Shown here: positions 25,921-33,669 of the stretch, piece after piece | How the letters are laid out: each line of letters begins with the position of its first letter | Position numbering within the stretch: the first letter of the stretch is position 1 | Source of the DNA: JAAFIP01 sp031367325 | GTDB lineage: Bacteria; Pseudomonadota; Gammaproteobacteria; Burkholderiales; Burkholderiaceae_C | Reading direction: 5' to 3' | Assembly (NCBI GenBank): GCA_031367325.1 | Contig: JANLPQ010000056.1 | Location: forward strand, 1-64,000 | Length of the DNA: 64,000 bases | The notes under the pieces: generated by a model | Databases searched by the model: none | Seen by the model: only the letters and a program-made list of their open reading frames with translations | What the model was told of the DNA's origin: nothing | Program-made: the position numbers and the translations under genes

Positions 25921-27519
25921 ATGCCACTTGCCCCACACTCCGCGCGTCACACCGCTTTTAAAACTGCAACCTCTACCGTAGCGAGCGCCCCGCATGCGGG
26001 GCAGGGCGGCAATTCGGTACCTTTATGGCGTCAGCTTAACGCCACCGCAGGCGTGTTGATCGCCGTGCGCAATGGGCGGTCGTGGACTACTGCGCAACTG
26101 GATGTTGAACCTGCGCTACGCCCCGGGGTGCAAGCGCTGTCGTTTGCGGTGCTGCGCCAGTACGGCATGGCCCAGGCGCTGCGCAGCCAGCTAGCGCAGC
26201 GCGCGCCTAGCCCGGCGGCAGACGCTTTGCTGTGCTGCGTACTGGCACTTGCGGTAACGACATCGGCGGCGGCAGCTTCACCCAGTGCGTCTGATAACAC
26301 TACAAATAGCGGCAGCAACACACCCAGCAGCGATTTAGCCAGCACGAATGCAACCAGCTACGAACCTCATACGCTGGTCAATCAAGCGGTAGAAGCTGCC
26401 AAGCGCAACCCTGCCACGCGTGCCCAAGCTAACTTTATCAACGCCTGCTTACGCCGCTTTTTACGTGAACGTGACGCACTGGTCAGCACAGCGTTGCAGC
26501 AACCCACAGCGCAGTGGAACCACCCTGCTTGGTGGCTGCAACGCTTGCAGCAAGACTACCCCAGCCAGTGGCAGGCGATTGCCCAAGCCAATGCACAGGC
26601 CGCGCCATTAACGCTGCGTGTTAATACCAGTGTGACCACAGTGGCCGCGTACCAAGACGCTCTGCAAGCCCAGGGCCTGCCATCTATAGCGGTGGGCAGC
26701 AGCGGCCTAGAGCTGGCACGCAGCACCTATGTACCCGGCTTGCCTGTCTACGCGCAAGGCTGGTTTTCTGTGCAAGACGCCGCTGCACAAATGGCAGCGC
26801 CGCTGTTGTTGGACGAAGCCTTTGGTAAAGCGCCCATTCCGCTGCGCGTGCTGGACGAAGCATTCGGTAAAGCGTCCATCCCGCTGCGCGTGCTGGACGA
26901 AGCCCTCGAAAAAGCGCCAGCCCCGCTACGCGTGCTGGACGCTTGTGCCGCACCAGGCGGTAAAACCGCCCATTTGCTAGAGTACGCAGCCACGCGTGGT
27001 CGGGCTATCGAAGTGATTGCGCTAGACGTAGACGCCGCCCGTTGCCAGCGTATCCATGACAACCTCGATCGGCTTAACTTAAAGGCCACCGTGCTGGCCG
27101 CAGATGCCGCGCAGCCCAGCACTTGGTGGGATGGCCAGCCGTTTGACGCTATTTTGCTAGATGCGCCTTGCTCGGCATCCGGCATTGTGCGCCGCCACCC
27201 CGACATACGGTGGCTGCGCCGCGAAACCGATATTGCGCAGCTAGGCCAGCTGCAGCAAACGCTGCTTAAAGCACTGTGGCCCTTGCTCAAGCCCGCCGCC
27301 CCTTTGCTGTACTGCACCTGCTCGGTTTTTAAGGCCGAAGGCCAAGGGCAGATACAAACGTTTGTTACGCACCACACCGATGCGGTTTTACGCCCCTCCC
27401 CAGGCCATTTATTACCCCAAATTACGTCGCATCCCGAAGCCATGGCTGACAATCATTTGGGTGGACATGATGGCTTTTTTTACGCACTGCTGGTTAAGGC
27501 TGCGTTGTTACCCAGCTAG
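25921..27519 (+). CDS. rsmB: 16S rRNA (cytosine-967-C5)-methyltransferase
   Basis: RsmB methylates C967 of 16S rRNA using SAM. The N-terminal NusB-like domain ends near ACLRRFLRERDAL, and the methyltransferase domain begins at LDACAAPGGKTAHL. The two active-site cysteines are present (DAPCSASG, Cys417; YCTCSVF, Cys467). I start at ATG 25921; a TTG at 25885 is less likely. At 532 residues it is about 100 longer than usual, for two reasons: a Ser/Thr/Asn-rich insert in the NusB-like domain (near ASPSASDNTTNSGSNTP) and a three-copy 14-residue repeat just before the SAM motif. Confidence 0.93.
   Translation: MPLAPHSARHTAFKTATSTVASAPHAGQGGNSVPLWRQLNATAGVLIAVRNGRSWTTAQLDVEPALRPGVQALSFAVLRQYGMAQALRSQLAQRAPSPAADALLCCVLALAVTTSAAAASPSASDNTTNSGSNTPSSDLASTNATSYEPHTLVNQAVEAAKRNPATRAQANFINACLRRFLRERDALVSTALQQPTAQWNHPAWWLQRLQQDYPSQWQAIAQANAQAAPLTLRVNTSVTTVAAYQDALQAQGLPSIAVGSSGLELARSTYVPGLPVYAQGWFSVQDAAAQMAAPLLLDEAFGKAPIPLRVLDEAFGKASIPLRVLDEALEKAPAPLRVLDACAAPGGKTAHLLEYAATRGRAIEVIALDVDAARCQRIHDNLDRLNLKATVLAADAAQPSTWWDGQPFDAILLDAPCSASGIVRRHPDIRWLRRETDIAQLGQLQQTLLKALWPLLKPAAPLLYCTCSVFKAEGQGQIQTFVTHHTDAVLRPSPGHLLPQITSHPEAMADNHLGGHDGFFYALLVKAALLPS
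26809..26934 (+). repeat. Three 42-bp tandem repeats in rsmB
   Basis: Three successive 14-codon units translate as LDEAFGKAPIPLRV, LDEAFGKASIPLRV and LDEALEKAPAPLRV. They end exactly where the next LD begins the SAM-binding motif LDACAAPGG. The first two units are nearly identical in DNA, suggesting recent slippage or duplication; the third has diverged. Only one VLD-like strand is expected here in RsmB. Confidence 0.95.
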
Positions 27520-27577
27520 CAACGTAGAGGCCGCGCGCGCGCGCAGCGCCGGCCGGATAGCGCTAGCAGCCCACAGC

Positions 27578-28183
27578 TTGCACAATTTGACGGTACTAAA
27601 CCGATGGGCAACTGCCGTGACGCTGGCCGCGCTGTTAGGTAGTACCAGCGCATGGGCAGCCGCAGACGTTACCTCGGTTCGCGTAGAGTACAGCGACGAG
27701 GGATTTCACCTCAGTGCCACTGTCAAGTTTGACTTGCCGGTTGTAGTAGAAGAAGCCTTGCTTAAAGGCGTGCCTATGTCGTTTGTCAGCGAGGTGCAGG
27801 TTTTTCGTGACCGTTGGTATTGGTATGACAAGCGCATCAATACCGCTACCCGTACCGTGCGCCTAGCCTACCAGCCGCTAACCCGGCGCTGGCGGGTAGG
27901 GGTAGCCAGTGGCACCGTAGCTGCTGCAGCCACCGGTATAGCTCTGACACAGCAGTTTGACAGCTTGCCCGACGCCTTGGCTACTATCCGCCGCGTATCG
28001 CGCTGGAAGATAGCCGATGCTGCCGATCTAGACATTGACGCACGTTACAACATCGACTACAGCTTCAGGCTAGACCTGTCGCAGTTGCCCAGGCCGTTGC
28101 AAATTGGTGTGTTGGGCCAATCAGAATGGGACATTAGCGCACAACGTTATTTGCGGCCAGAGCCACGCTCTGAAGTCAAATGA
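27578..28183 (+). CDS. DUF4390 domain protein, exported
   Basis: The mature region VTSVRVEYSDEGFHLSATVK and the Trp/Tyr-rich FRDRWYWYDKRI identify DUF4390, a family of unknown function that sits between rsmB and ntrY in Burkholderiales. A signal peptide is visible (RWATAVTLAALLGSTSAWA). There is no ATG before it after the rsmB stop; TTG at 27578 or 27587 is the best start. The open frame upstream overlaps rsmB and is not coding. The stop overlaps the ntrY start by four bases (ATGA). Confidence 0.8.
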   Translation: MHNLTVLNRWATAVTLAALLGSTSAWAAADVTSVRVEYSDEGFHLSATVKFDLPVVVEEALLKGVPMSFVSEVQVFRDRWYWYDKRINTATRTVRLAYQPLTRRWRVGVASGTVAAAATGIALTQQFDSLPDALATIRRVSRWKIADAADLDIDARYNIDYSFRLDLSQLPRPLQIGVLGQSEWDISAQRYLRPEPRSEVK

Positions 28184-30525
28184 GTACCTTGCGTGCACCC
28201 ATAGGCGGCACCCACAGGGCGCGCAATCTGTCTTGGTTGCTGGGTGTAGGGGCCGCCGCCATGGGCGCCATAGTGCTGGTGCTGATGTTTTTGCTAACCC
28301 AGGCCACCAACAACCAAGCCCTGTACGAAGAAAACTACGCCCGCTTGTTTTTGTTTAACGTGGCTATTGCGGGCATGCTGCTGCTGGTGATTGGGTGGAT
28401 CGCATGGCGCTTGGTATGGCGGCTGCGGCGCGGCAAGTTTGGCAGCCGGTTGTTGATCAAACTAGCCGCTATTTTTGCTTTAGTAGGCTTTGGGCCCGGA
28501 GCGTTGATTTATGTAGTGTCGTACCAGTTTGTCACGCGCTCGATTGAAAGCTGGTTTGACGTCAAGGTAGAAGGCGCGTTGGACGCTGGCCTGAATCTTG
28601 GGCGCTCTACGCTGGACACTTTGTCGAATGATTTAAGCGCCAAAACGCGTGTCGCAGCCGAACAGCTAAGCCAAGCTACTGATGCAGGGGCTGCGGTCGC
28701 GCTAGAACGCCTGCGCGAGCAGCTGTCAGCCAGCGATGTGGTGCTATGGGGCAGCAATGGCCAGGTTATTTCAAGTGCCGGAGATTCGCGTTTTAGCCTG
28801 CAGCCAGAGCGACCCACCGCCAGCCAGTTCAGGCAAGTACGCACACTGCGCGTGATCACCCAAATCGACGGCTTGGAAGAAGCCAGTGCGGCCAACCCTG
28901 CCAAGATGCGCGCACTGGCGCTGGTAGGTGGCAGCCGCATTGGCCTAGTGTCTGAGTCGCGTTTTTTGCAGGTAGTGCAAGAACTGCCGCCTGCTTTAGT
29001 GGCCAATGCGTTGGCGGTGCAAACTGCGTACAAAGAGTACCAAGAGCGTGCTTTGGCACGTGGTGGTTTGCGCAAAATGTACATCGGCACACTGACCTTG
29101 AGTTTGTTTTTAGCGGTATTTGCCGCGGTGCTGTTGGCGGTATTGCTGGGCAACCAGATTGTGCGGCCACTGCTGGTGCTGGCCGACGGTGTAGCGCGCG
29201 TGGCCGCTGGCGACTTAACCCCTAAAGCCGCCTTGCAAACACGCGACGAGCTGGGGGGGCTTACGCGCTCGTTTGCCGACATGACCCAGCAGCTGCTAGA
29301 TGCCCGCAGCCAAGTGCAGCGCAGCATGACGCAGGTGGACGCCGCGCGTGCTAATTTACAAACGATTTTAGACAACCTCACCTCGGGCGTCATCGTGTTG
29401 GACGAACAAGGCAACATCTTGTCGTCTAACCCCGGAGCCACCCGTGTATTGCGCTTGCCACTAGCTGCGTACCAAGGCCAGCCCTTGCATGAAGTGGCAG
29501 GTCTTGAGGACTTTGCGCAAGGCGTAGCTCACCAGTTCAAAGCATTTTTGGGCGATCGGTCCTCGCACGGGCTAGACCATTGGCAACATGCGTTTGAGCT
29601 GGCCTACCACGCAGGGCCTGCTGCCGCTGCGCAAGCGTTTGACCCGCAGGGTCCGAGTAGTGCGCCCACTATTAGTTTAATAGCACGCGGCGCACAGTTG
29701 CCTGAGGCGCGCCGCCTGCTGGTGTTTGACGATATCTCGGAGATAGTGTCTGCCCAACGCGCGCAAGCGTGGGGCGAGGTGGCACGTCGCGTAGCGCATG
29801 AGATTAAGAACCCACTCACCCCTATCCAGCTATCGGCCGAGCGGATAGAGATGAAGCTGCACGACAAGCTAGAGCCCGCCGACAGCGCCATGCTGACCAA
29901 ATCAGTCAAAACTATTGTGGACCAAGTAGATGCCATGAAGCGACTGGTCAATGAGTTTAGAGACTACGCCCGCTTACCCAGTGCCGACCTTAAACCGCTA
30001 GACTTGAATAGTCTGGTAACCGACGTGTTGCAGCTGTATGCACCGGACGCTTCGGAGGTAATGGTAACTAGCCAACTGGCCCCAGACTGCCCCCCGATTT
30101 TAGGCGACGCACAGCAACTGCGGCAAGTCATTCACAACTTGCTGCAAAACGCGCAAGACGCCAGTTTGGCCAGAGGGCGCATGGGCTACGACGGCCACCC
30201 ACAAGAACCCAGCGTCAGCATCAGCACCCAGCGCAGCCCTGACGGCACCCGTGTGCGCCTTACCGTGCGCGACAGTGGCACTGGGTTCGCGCCCCACATC
30301 TTGCAGCGCGCGTTTGAGCCCTATGTCACCACTAAATCCAAGGGCACAGGATTGGGTTTGGCAGTGGTCAAAAAAATAGCCGATGAGCACGGCGCGCGCA
30401 TTGATTTGTCCAACCGATACGCGGCTAACCCTAGCCATAGCCCTCGCTTGGCAACCAAGGCTGGGGAAAACGATGAAAAAATGGTCTTAGGCGCTCAGGT
30501 AATAGTGTCATTTACTGTGGTTTAA
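28180..30525 (+). CDS. ntrY: Nitrogen-regulation sensor histidine kinase NtrY
   Basis: This is a membrane sensor kinase that phosphorylates the regulator encoded next to it. N-terminal transmembrane helices lie at about residues 24-46, 58-78 and 92-115, with a further one near 305-328. A sensor region separates them. HAMP, PAS, HisKA and HATPase domains follow. His540 is in VAHEIKNPLTPIQLSAERI, the typical NtrY H-box; LRQVIHNLLQNAQDA is the N-box and GTGLGLAVVKKIADEHG the G-box. It is coupled to DUF4390 by a 4-base overlap, and the regulator gene follows after 78 bp. Confidence 0.93.
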   Translation: MSTLRAPIGGTHRARNLSWLLGVGAAAMGAIVLVLMFLLTQATNNQALYEENYARLFLFNVAIAGMLLLVIGWIAWRLVWRLRRGKFGSRLLIKLAAIFALVGFGPGALIYVVSYQFVTRSIESWFDVKVEGALDAGLNLGRSTLDTLSNDLSAKTRVAAEQLSQATDAGAAVALERLREQLSASDVVLWGSNGQVISSAGDSRFSLQPERPTASQFRQVRTLRVITQIDGLEEASAANPAKMRALALVGGSRIGLVSESRFLQVVQELPPALVANALAVQTAYKEYQERALARGGLRKMYIGTLTLSLFLAVFAAVLLAVLLGNQIVRPLLVLADGVARVAAGDLTPKAALQTRDELGGLTRSFADMTQQLLDARSQVQRSMTQVDAARANLQTILDNLTSGVIVLDEQGNILSSNPGATRVLRLPLAAYQGQPLHEVAGLEDFAQGVAHQFKAFLGDRSSHGLDHWQHAFELAYHAGPAAAAQAFDPQGPSSAPTISLIARGAQLPEARRLLVFDDISEIVSAQRAQAWGEVARRVAHEIKNPLTPIQLSAERIEMKLHDKLEPADSAMLTKSVKTIVDQVDAMKRLVNEFRDYARLPSADLKPLDLNSLVTDVLQLYAPDASEVMVTSQLAPDCPPILGDAQQLRQVIHNLLQNAQDASLARGRMGYDGHPQEPSVSISTQRSPDGTRVRLTVRDSGTGFAPHILQRAFEPYVTTKSKGTGLGLAVVKKIADEHGARIDLSNRYAANPSHSPRLATKAGENDEKMVLGAQVIVSFTVV

Positions 30526-30603
30526 TACACACAGTCGCTAAACCGCCACAAGCAGCGGTGCGATGTAAAGAATCCTAATACTAAAGACACAGGTCAAAGC
30601 GCT

Positions 30604-31293
30604 ATGGCAAATATTTTGGTGGTGGACGACGAGCTGGGTATTCGTGACTTGCTCATGGAAATTCTTAACGATGAAGGTCACAACGTAGAAACTGCAGAGA
30701 ACGCCGGCCAAGCCCGCCAAGCCCGCCAGCGTTTCACACCCGACCTGGTGCTGCTGGATATTTGGATGCCCGATACTGACGGCGTCACGCTGCTCAAAGA
30801 ATGGGCCGCCTCCGGTTTGCTCAGCATGCCCGTCATCATGATGAGCGGACACGCCACGATCGACACGGCTGTCGAAGCCACCAAAATTGGCGCGCATTCG
30901 TTTTTAGAAAAACCCATCACCTTGCAAAAACTGCTCAAAGCAGTCAACGAAGGCTTAGCCAAAGGTGGGCGTGCCAAAGCCCAAGTGCTGGCCGCAGCCA
31001 ACCTAGCGCAGCCCAAAACGCCCGACCTCACCGTCGAATCCGCCATGATGGGCGGCCAGACTTTGCCCGAAGTGATGGACATTGGCCCAGTGGCCATCCA
31101 AAACTTCTCGCTAGACAAGCCACTGCGCGAGGCGCGTGATGAGTTTGAAAAAGCCTACTTTGAATTTCACCTGTCCAAAGAAGGTGGCTCCATGACCCGC
31201 GTGGCCGAAAAGACCGGTCTAGAGCGCACCCACCTGTACCGCAAGCTCAAGCAATTGGGCGTAGACCTGAGCCGCAACAAACGCAGTAGTTAA
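30604..31293 (+). CDS. ntrX: NtrX-like response regulator lacking the AAA+ domain
   Basis: A receiver domain (residues 1-120, VVDDELGIRDLL; phospho-acceptor Asp52 in LVLLDIWMPD; Lys in FLEKPIT) is joined by a roughly 60-residue linker to a Fis-type helix-turn-helix at about 188-225 (MTRVAEKTGLERTHLYRKLK). The segment LREARDEFEKAYFEFHL before the HTH is that of NtrX. Classical NtrX is about 450 residues and has a sigma54-activating AAA+ domain; here there is no room for it and no Walker motif. It may regulate by binding DNA directly. Confidence 0.88.
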   Translation: MANILVVDDELGIRDLLMEILNDEGHNVETAENAGQARQARQRFTPDLVLLDIWMPDTDGVTLLKEWAASGLLSMPVIMMSGHATIDTAVEATKIGAHSFLEKPITLQKLLKAVNEGLAKGGRAKAQVLAAANLAQPKTPDLTVESAMMGGQTLPEVMDIGPVAIQNFSLDKPLREARDEFEKAYFEFHLSKEGGSMTRVAEKTGLERTHLYRKLKQLGVDLSRNKRSS

Positions 31294-31377
31294 GATACAA
31301 GCCAAGGTCACCGCAGGCCAACGTACCTTACTTGCAAGTACGCATTACACGGCCAATAAAATCGCATCCAGTTAAGT

Positions 31378-31383
31378 TATAAT
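31378..31383 (+). promoter_or_regulatory. Candidate -10 box of tRNA-Phe
   Basis: A perfect TATAAT lies 33 bp before the mature tRNA-Phe. No clear -35 is seen at 16-18 bp spacing. Between it and the tRNA is GTTCTTA-AAATA-TAAGAAC (31392-31410), a 7-bp hairpin in the 5' leader of the precursor. Confidence 0.5.
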
Positions 31384-31415
31384 TTAAGGCTGTTCTTAAA
31401 ATATAAGAACACTTT

Positions 31416-31491
31416 GGCCCGGTAGCTCAGTCGGTAGAGCAGAGGATTGAAAATCCTTGTGTCGGTGGTTCGATTCCGCCCCAGGCCACCA
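31416..31491 (+). tRNA. tRNA-Phe (GAA anticodon)
   Basis: All arms can be drawn. The anticodon loop TTGAAAA gives GAA (phenylalanine), the T-arm is GGTGG-TTCGATT-CCGCC, and CCA is encoded. The acceptor stem GGCCCGG/CCAGGCC has a C5-A68 mismatch, unusual for this tRNA. Its 3' end is the first of three copies that appear to mark inserted islands. Confidence 0.96.
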
Positions 31492-31494
31492 TTT
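31478..31494 (+). repeat. attL: tRNA-Phe 3' end
   Basis: GCCCCAGGCCACCATTT, the last 14 bases of tRNA-Phe plus TTT, recurs exactly at 48294-48310; its first 14 bases recur at 50790-50803. All copies have the same orientation. tRNA 3' ends are the classic targets of tyrosine recombinases. Confidence 0.85.
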
Positions 31495-31678
31495 ATTCAT
31501 CTCCAGCAATCCATAGACACTTCGATAAGTTTTTGTGTGATCAGACTAGGCCGCAAAAGCTGCCAAATGGAATTGTTTGAGTCTGCGGCACTGCAAATTC
31601 AACAACGCTGCCAGAGACTGTGTATGTATTTCTTCAAGATTGTGGATTCATAGATGTTCAATTACTCCAACATAGTCG

Positions 31679-32176
31679 CTAGTCAAGCTCAATAATTGCA
31701 GCGCCGCACATCTGTGACAGTGCCATAACAACGATGGCGTGGTCTTTGCGTTGGGGAAGCCCTGATACTGTGACAACGCCCACGTTACCCATACCGATAA
31801 CTTGAATTGGAAAACTTCCACCGTGCGAGGCGTAATCCCTTAGCGGCAACCCCATGCTTTCTTCTAGTGAGCCACCTTCGATTTGAAACGATAGTCCAAC
31901 TCCATAAGAACTGCGATGCAACAACTCGACTGTATTGCGTTTGCGCCGCGCCCAGTCAGCGTTAGCAGGGGAAGTGCCAGACATAGCATGAAAAAAAACT
32001 GTTTCACATGACAATCTAATCTCAATGGCAACAGAAACTTTTTTAGCTGTACACATTTCATGAATGCTTGCACCAAGAATCCAAGCGGTTGCGTTATCAA
32101 AATGTGAAAAGACGAGAGATTTTTCTTGCGAAACAATACGTTCTAAGTCTTGTGTGATGGTAGTCATGGATTTCAT
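31679..32176 (-). CDS. UPF0303 / heme-degrading-domain family protein
   Basis: The 165-residue protein has family landmarks TITQDLERIVSQEKSLVFSHF and LPLRDYASHGGSFPIQV, plus VTVSGLPQRKDHAIVV. It belongs to the UPF0303/YBR137W-like group related to heme-binding GlcG/HbpS proteins; its role is not known. Such genes often sit in sugar or polyol catabolic operons, as here. The start is ATG 32176, or ATG three codons later (MTTITQ). It is the first island gene after tRNA-Phe and the last of the minus-strand cluster, separated from it by 302 bp. Confidence 0.8.
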   Translation of the reverse strand: MKSMTTITQDLERIVSQEKSLVFSHFDNATAWILGASIHEMCTAKKVSVAIEIRLSCETVFFHAMSGTSPANADWARRKRNTVELLHRSSYGVGLSFQIEGGSLEESMGLPLRDYASHGGSFPIQVIGMGNVGVVTVSGLPQRKDHAIVVMALSQMCGAAIIELD

Positions 32177-32478
32177 TTTTAAAAATTACACGACCTAGAT
32201 AGGTCTGAAATAATTGATATTGGTATGTTTTGGCCAAGCATTCACAAGACTTCCAAAAGCTTGTAAAAGTGCGGCACTATGAGCGTTTTCTAATGGTCGG
32301 CAGCATGACTTTGAATGCTTGTTTGGTGTAAGTTATTGGCCACATCTTTGCGCTAGCAACACCTGCGAATCTGTTTAATCTATATGTTGCATCAGAGGCC
32401 CCGATGCAACGAAAGACGTTTTATCTTCGGGTATGCATGAGTTCAGCAGCATCAACGCCGAGTTTGCCATAGCTTTTG
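32177..32478. other. 302-bp intergenic region
   Basis: No gene is seen. It holds a hairpin, GTTGCATC (32386-32393) with GATGCAAC (32403-32410), which may end the long minus-strand transcript. The remainder is AT-rich and probably contains the promoter of the UPF0303 gene. Confidence 0.5.
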
Positions 32479-33654
32479 TTAATTGCTGATACCGCAGTGC
32501 ACATACAGCCATTGGCGCATACGGGCACGGGCTAAATCTGGGTCACGTAAAACGCCGCATGCATCTGCCAGCTCAAATACGCGGGCGTAATGTGCTACGC
32601 CGCGCGCGGCCTGCAAGCCACCCGCCATAGAAAAATGCGCTTGGTGTCCGTTGAGCCAAGCTAAAAATATAACACCTGCTTTGTAATGGCGCGTTGGGGC
32701 CTTAAAAATCTCGCGGGACAAAGCTACAGTGGGGTCTAAAAGCGCGCGAAAACTTGCCTTGTTGCCTTTCGCAAGTTCTCCTAATGCCACGGCTGCGACA
32801 GGTGCTATTGGGTCGAAAATCCCCAGCAGTCCGTGCGAAAAACCACTGTCGTCACCTTCTATCAATTCAGCGTAATTGAAATCATCTCCTGTGTACATCT
32901 TTACGCCCCCGGGCAATCTGCGGCGCAATTCAATCTCCCATTTAGCCTCTAGCAAAGATACTTTGATGCCCTCTACTTTAGATGTATTGGCGCGAATGAG
33001 TGCGGCCACCGTGTCAAGTGCTGTTGGTATGTCGCTTGAACCCCAGTAGCCTTTTAGAGCGGGATCGAACATTTCACCCAGCCAATGCAAAATGACGGGC
33101 TGGTCGCTATCCTGTAATAAGCGACCATAGACTTTGAAATAGTCATCTGCACTGACGGCTGCACGGGCCATGGCCCTACTGGCCATCAAAATGGCACGTC
33201 CACCCTCCGTTTGCACAACATCAAATTGCTCACGGTAGGCCCGCTCAACCTGGTCTAGAGTGACATCTGTACCAGCTACTAATTGGTCAGTGCCTACGCC
33301 ACACGCCAAGTCGGCACCGGGCACAGTACGTGCATGGCGCAGCGAGCGCTGAATCAACTCACGCGCTACAGGCCAGTCCACGCCCATGCCACGTTGTGCT
33401 GTATCCATCGCCTCGGCAACACGAAACCCTAGACCATAAAGGTGGTCTCTAAAAGCCAGCGTGGTGTCCCAGTCTACTTTCGGTGAAGCATCAAAAGGAT
33501 CTGTGGTGGCAATCGGGTCAATCACCAAATGTGCGGCAGCAAATACGGTGCGGTTGAATGTGCCGACTGCCCCGACAGGGGTAATGGGCTGTCCTACCAA
33601 AGTGTATTTCTTGAGAGAACCGTCAGATCGGGGGAGTTGCAAAGTGTGCGACAT
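32479..33654 (-). CDS. DUF993 protein, DHDPS-like aldolase superfamily
   Basis: The 391-residue protein matches DUF993, a family annotated as dihydrodipicolinate-synthase-like. The block DWDTTLAFRDHLYGLGFRVA followed by EAMDTAQRGMGVDW (about residues 60-90) is characteristic. VEGIKVSLLEAKWE may supply the Schiff-base Lys expected of the aldolase fold, but this is inference. It lies 15 bp after the GMC oxidoreductase gene, so it is likely a late enzyme of the same pathway, perhaps cleaving or rearranging a keto-sugar acid. Confidence 0.75.
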   Translation of the reverse strand: MSHTLQLPRSDGSLKKYTLVGQPITPVGAVGTFNRTVFAAAHLVIDPIATTDPFDASPKVDWDTTLAFRDHLYGLGFRVAEAMDTAQRGMGVDWPVARELIQRSLRHARTVPGADLACGVGTDQLVAGTDVTLDQVERAYREQFDVVQTEGGRAILMASRAMARAAVSADDYFKVYGRLLQDSDQPVILHWLGEMFDPALKGYWGSSDIPTALDTVAALIRANTSKVEGIKVSLLEAKWEIELRRRLPGGVKMYTGDDFNYAELIEGDDSGFSHGLLGIFDPIAPVAAVALGELAKGNKASFRALLDPTVALSREIFKAPTRHYKAGVIFLAWLNGHQAHFSMAGGLQAARGVAHYARVFELADACGVLRDPDLARARMRQWLYVHCGISN

Positions 33655-33669
33655 AGATTGTAATAACTA

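Noticed and set aside
29669..29687. CTATTAGTTTAATAGC in ntrY, resembling the left part of the dispersed repeat
   Set aside because: The diagnostic GCTGCTTGAGCAGG core is missing, so a chance match is likely.
31492..31678. Search for an integrase next to tRNA-Phe
   Set aside because: No frame with tyrosine- or serine-recombinase motifs exists here or near the other two repeats.
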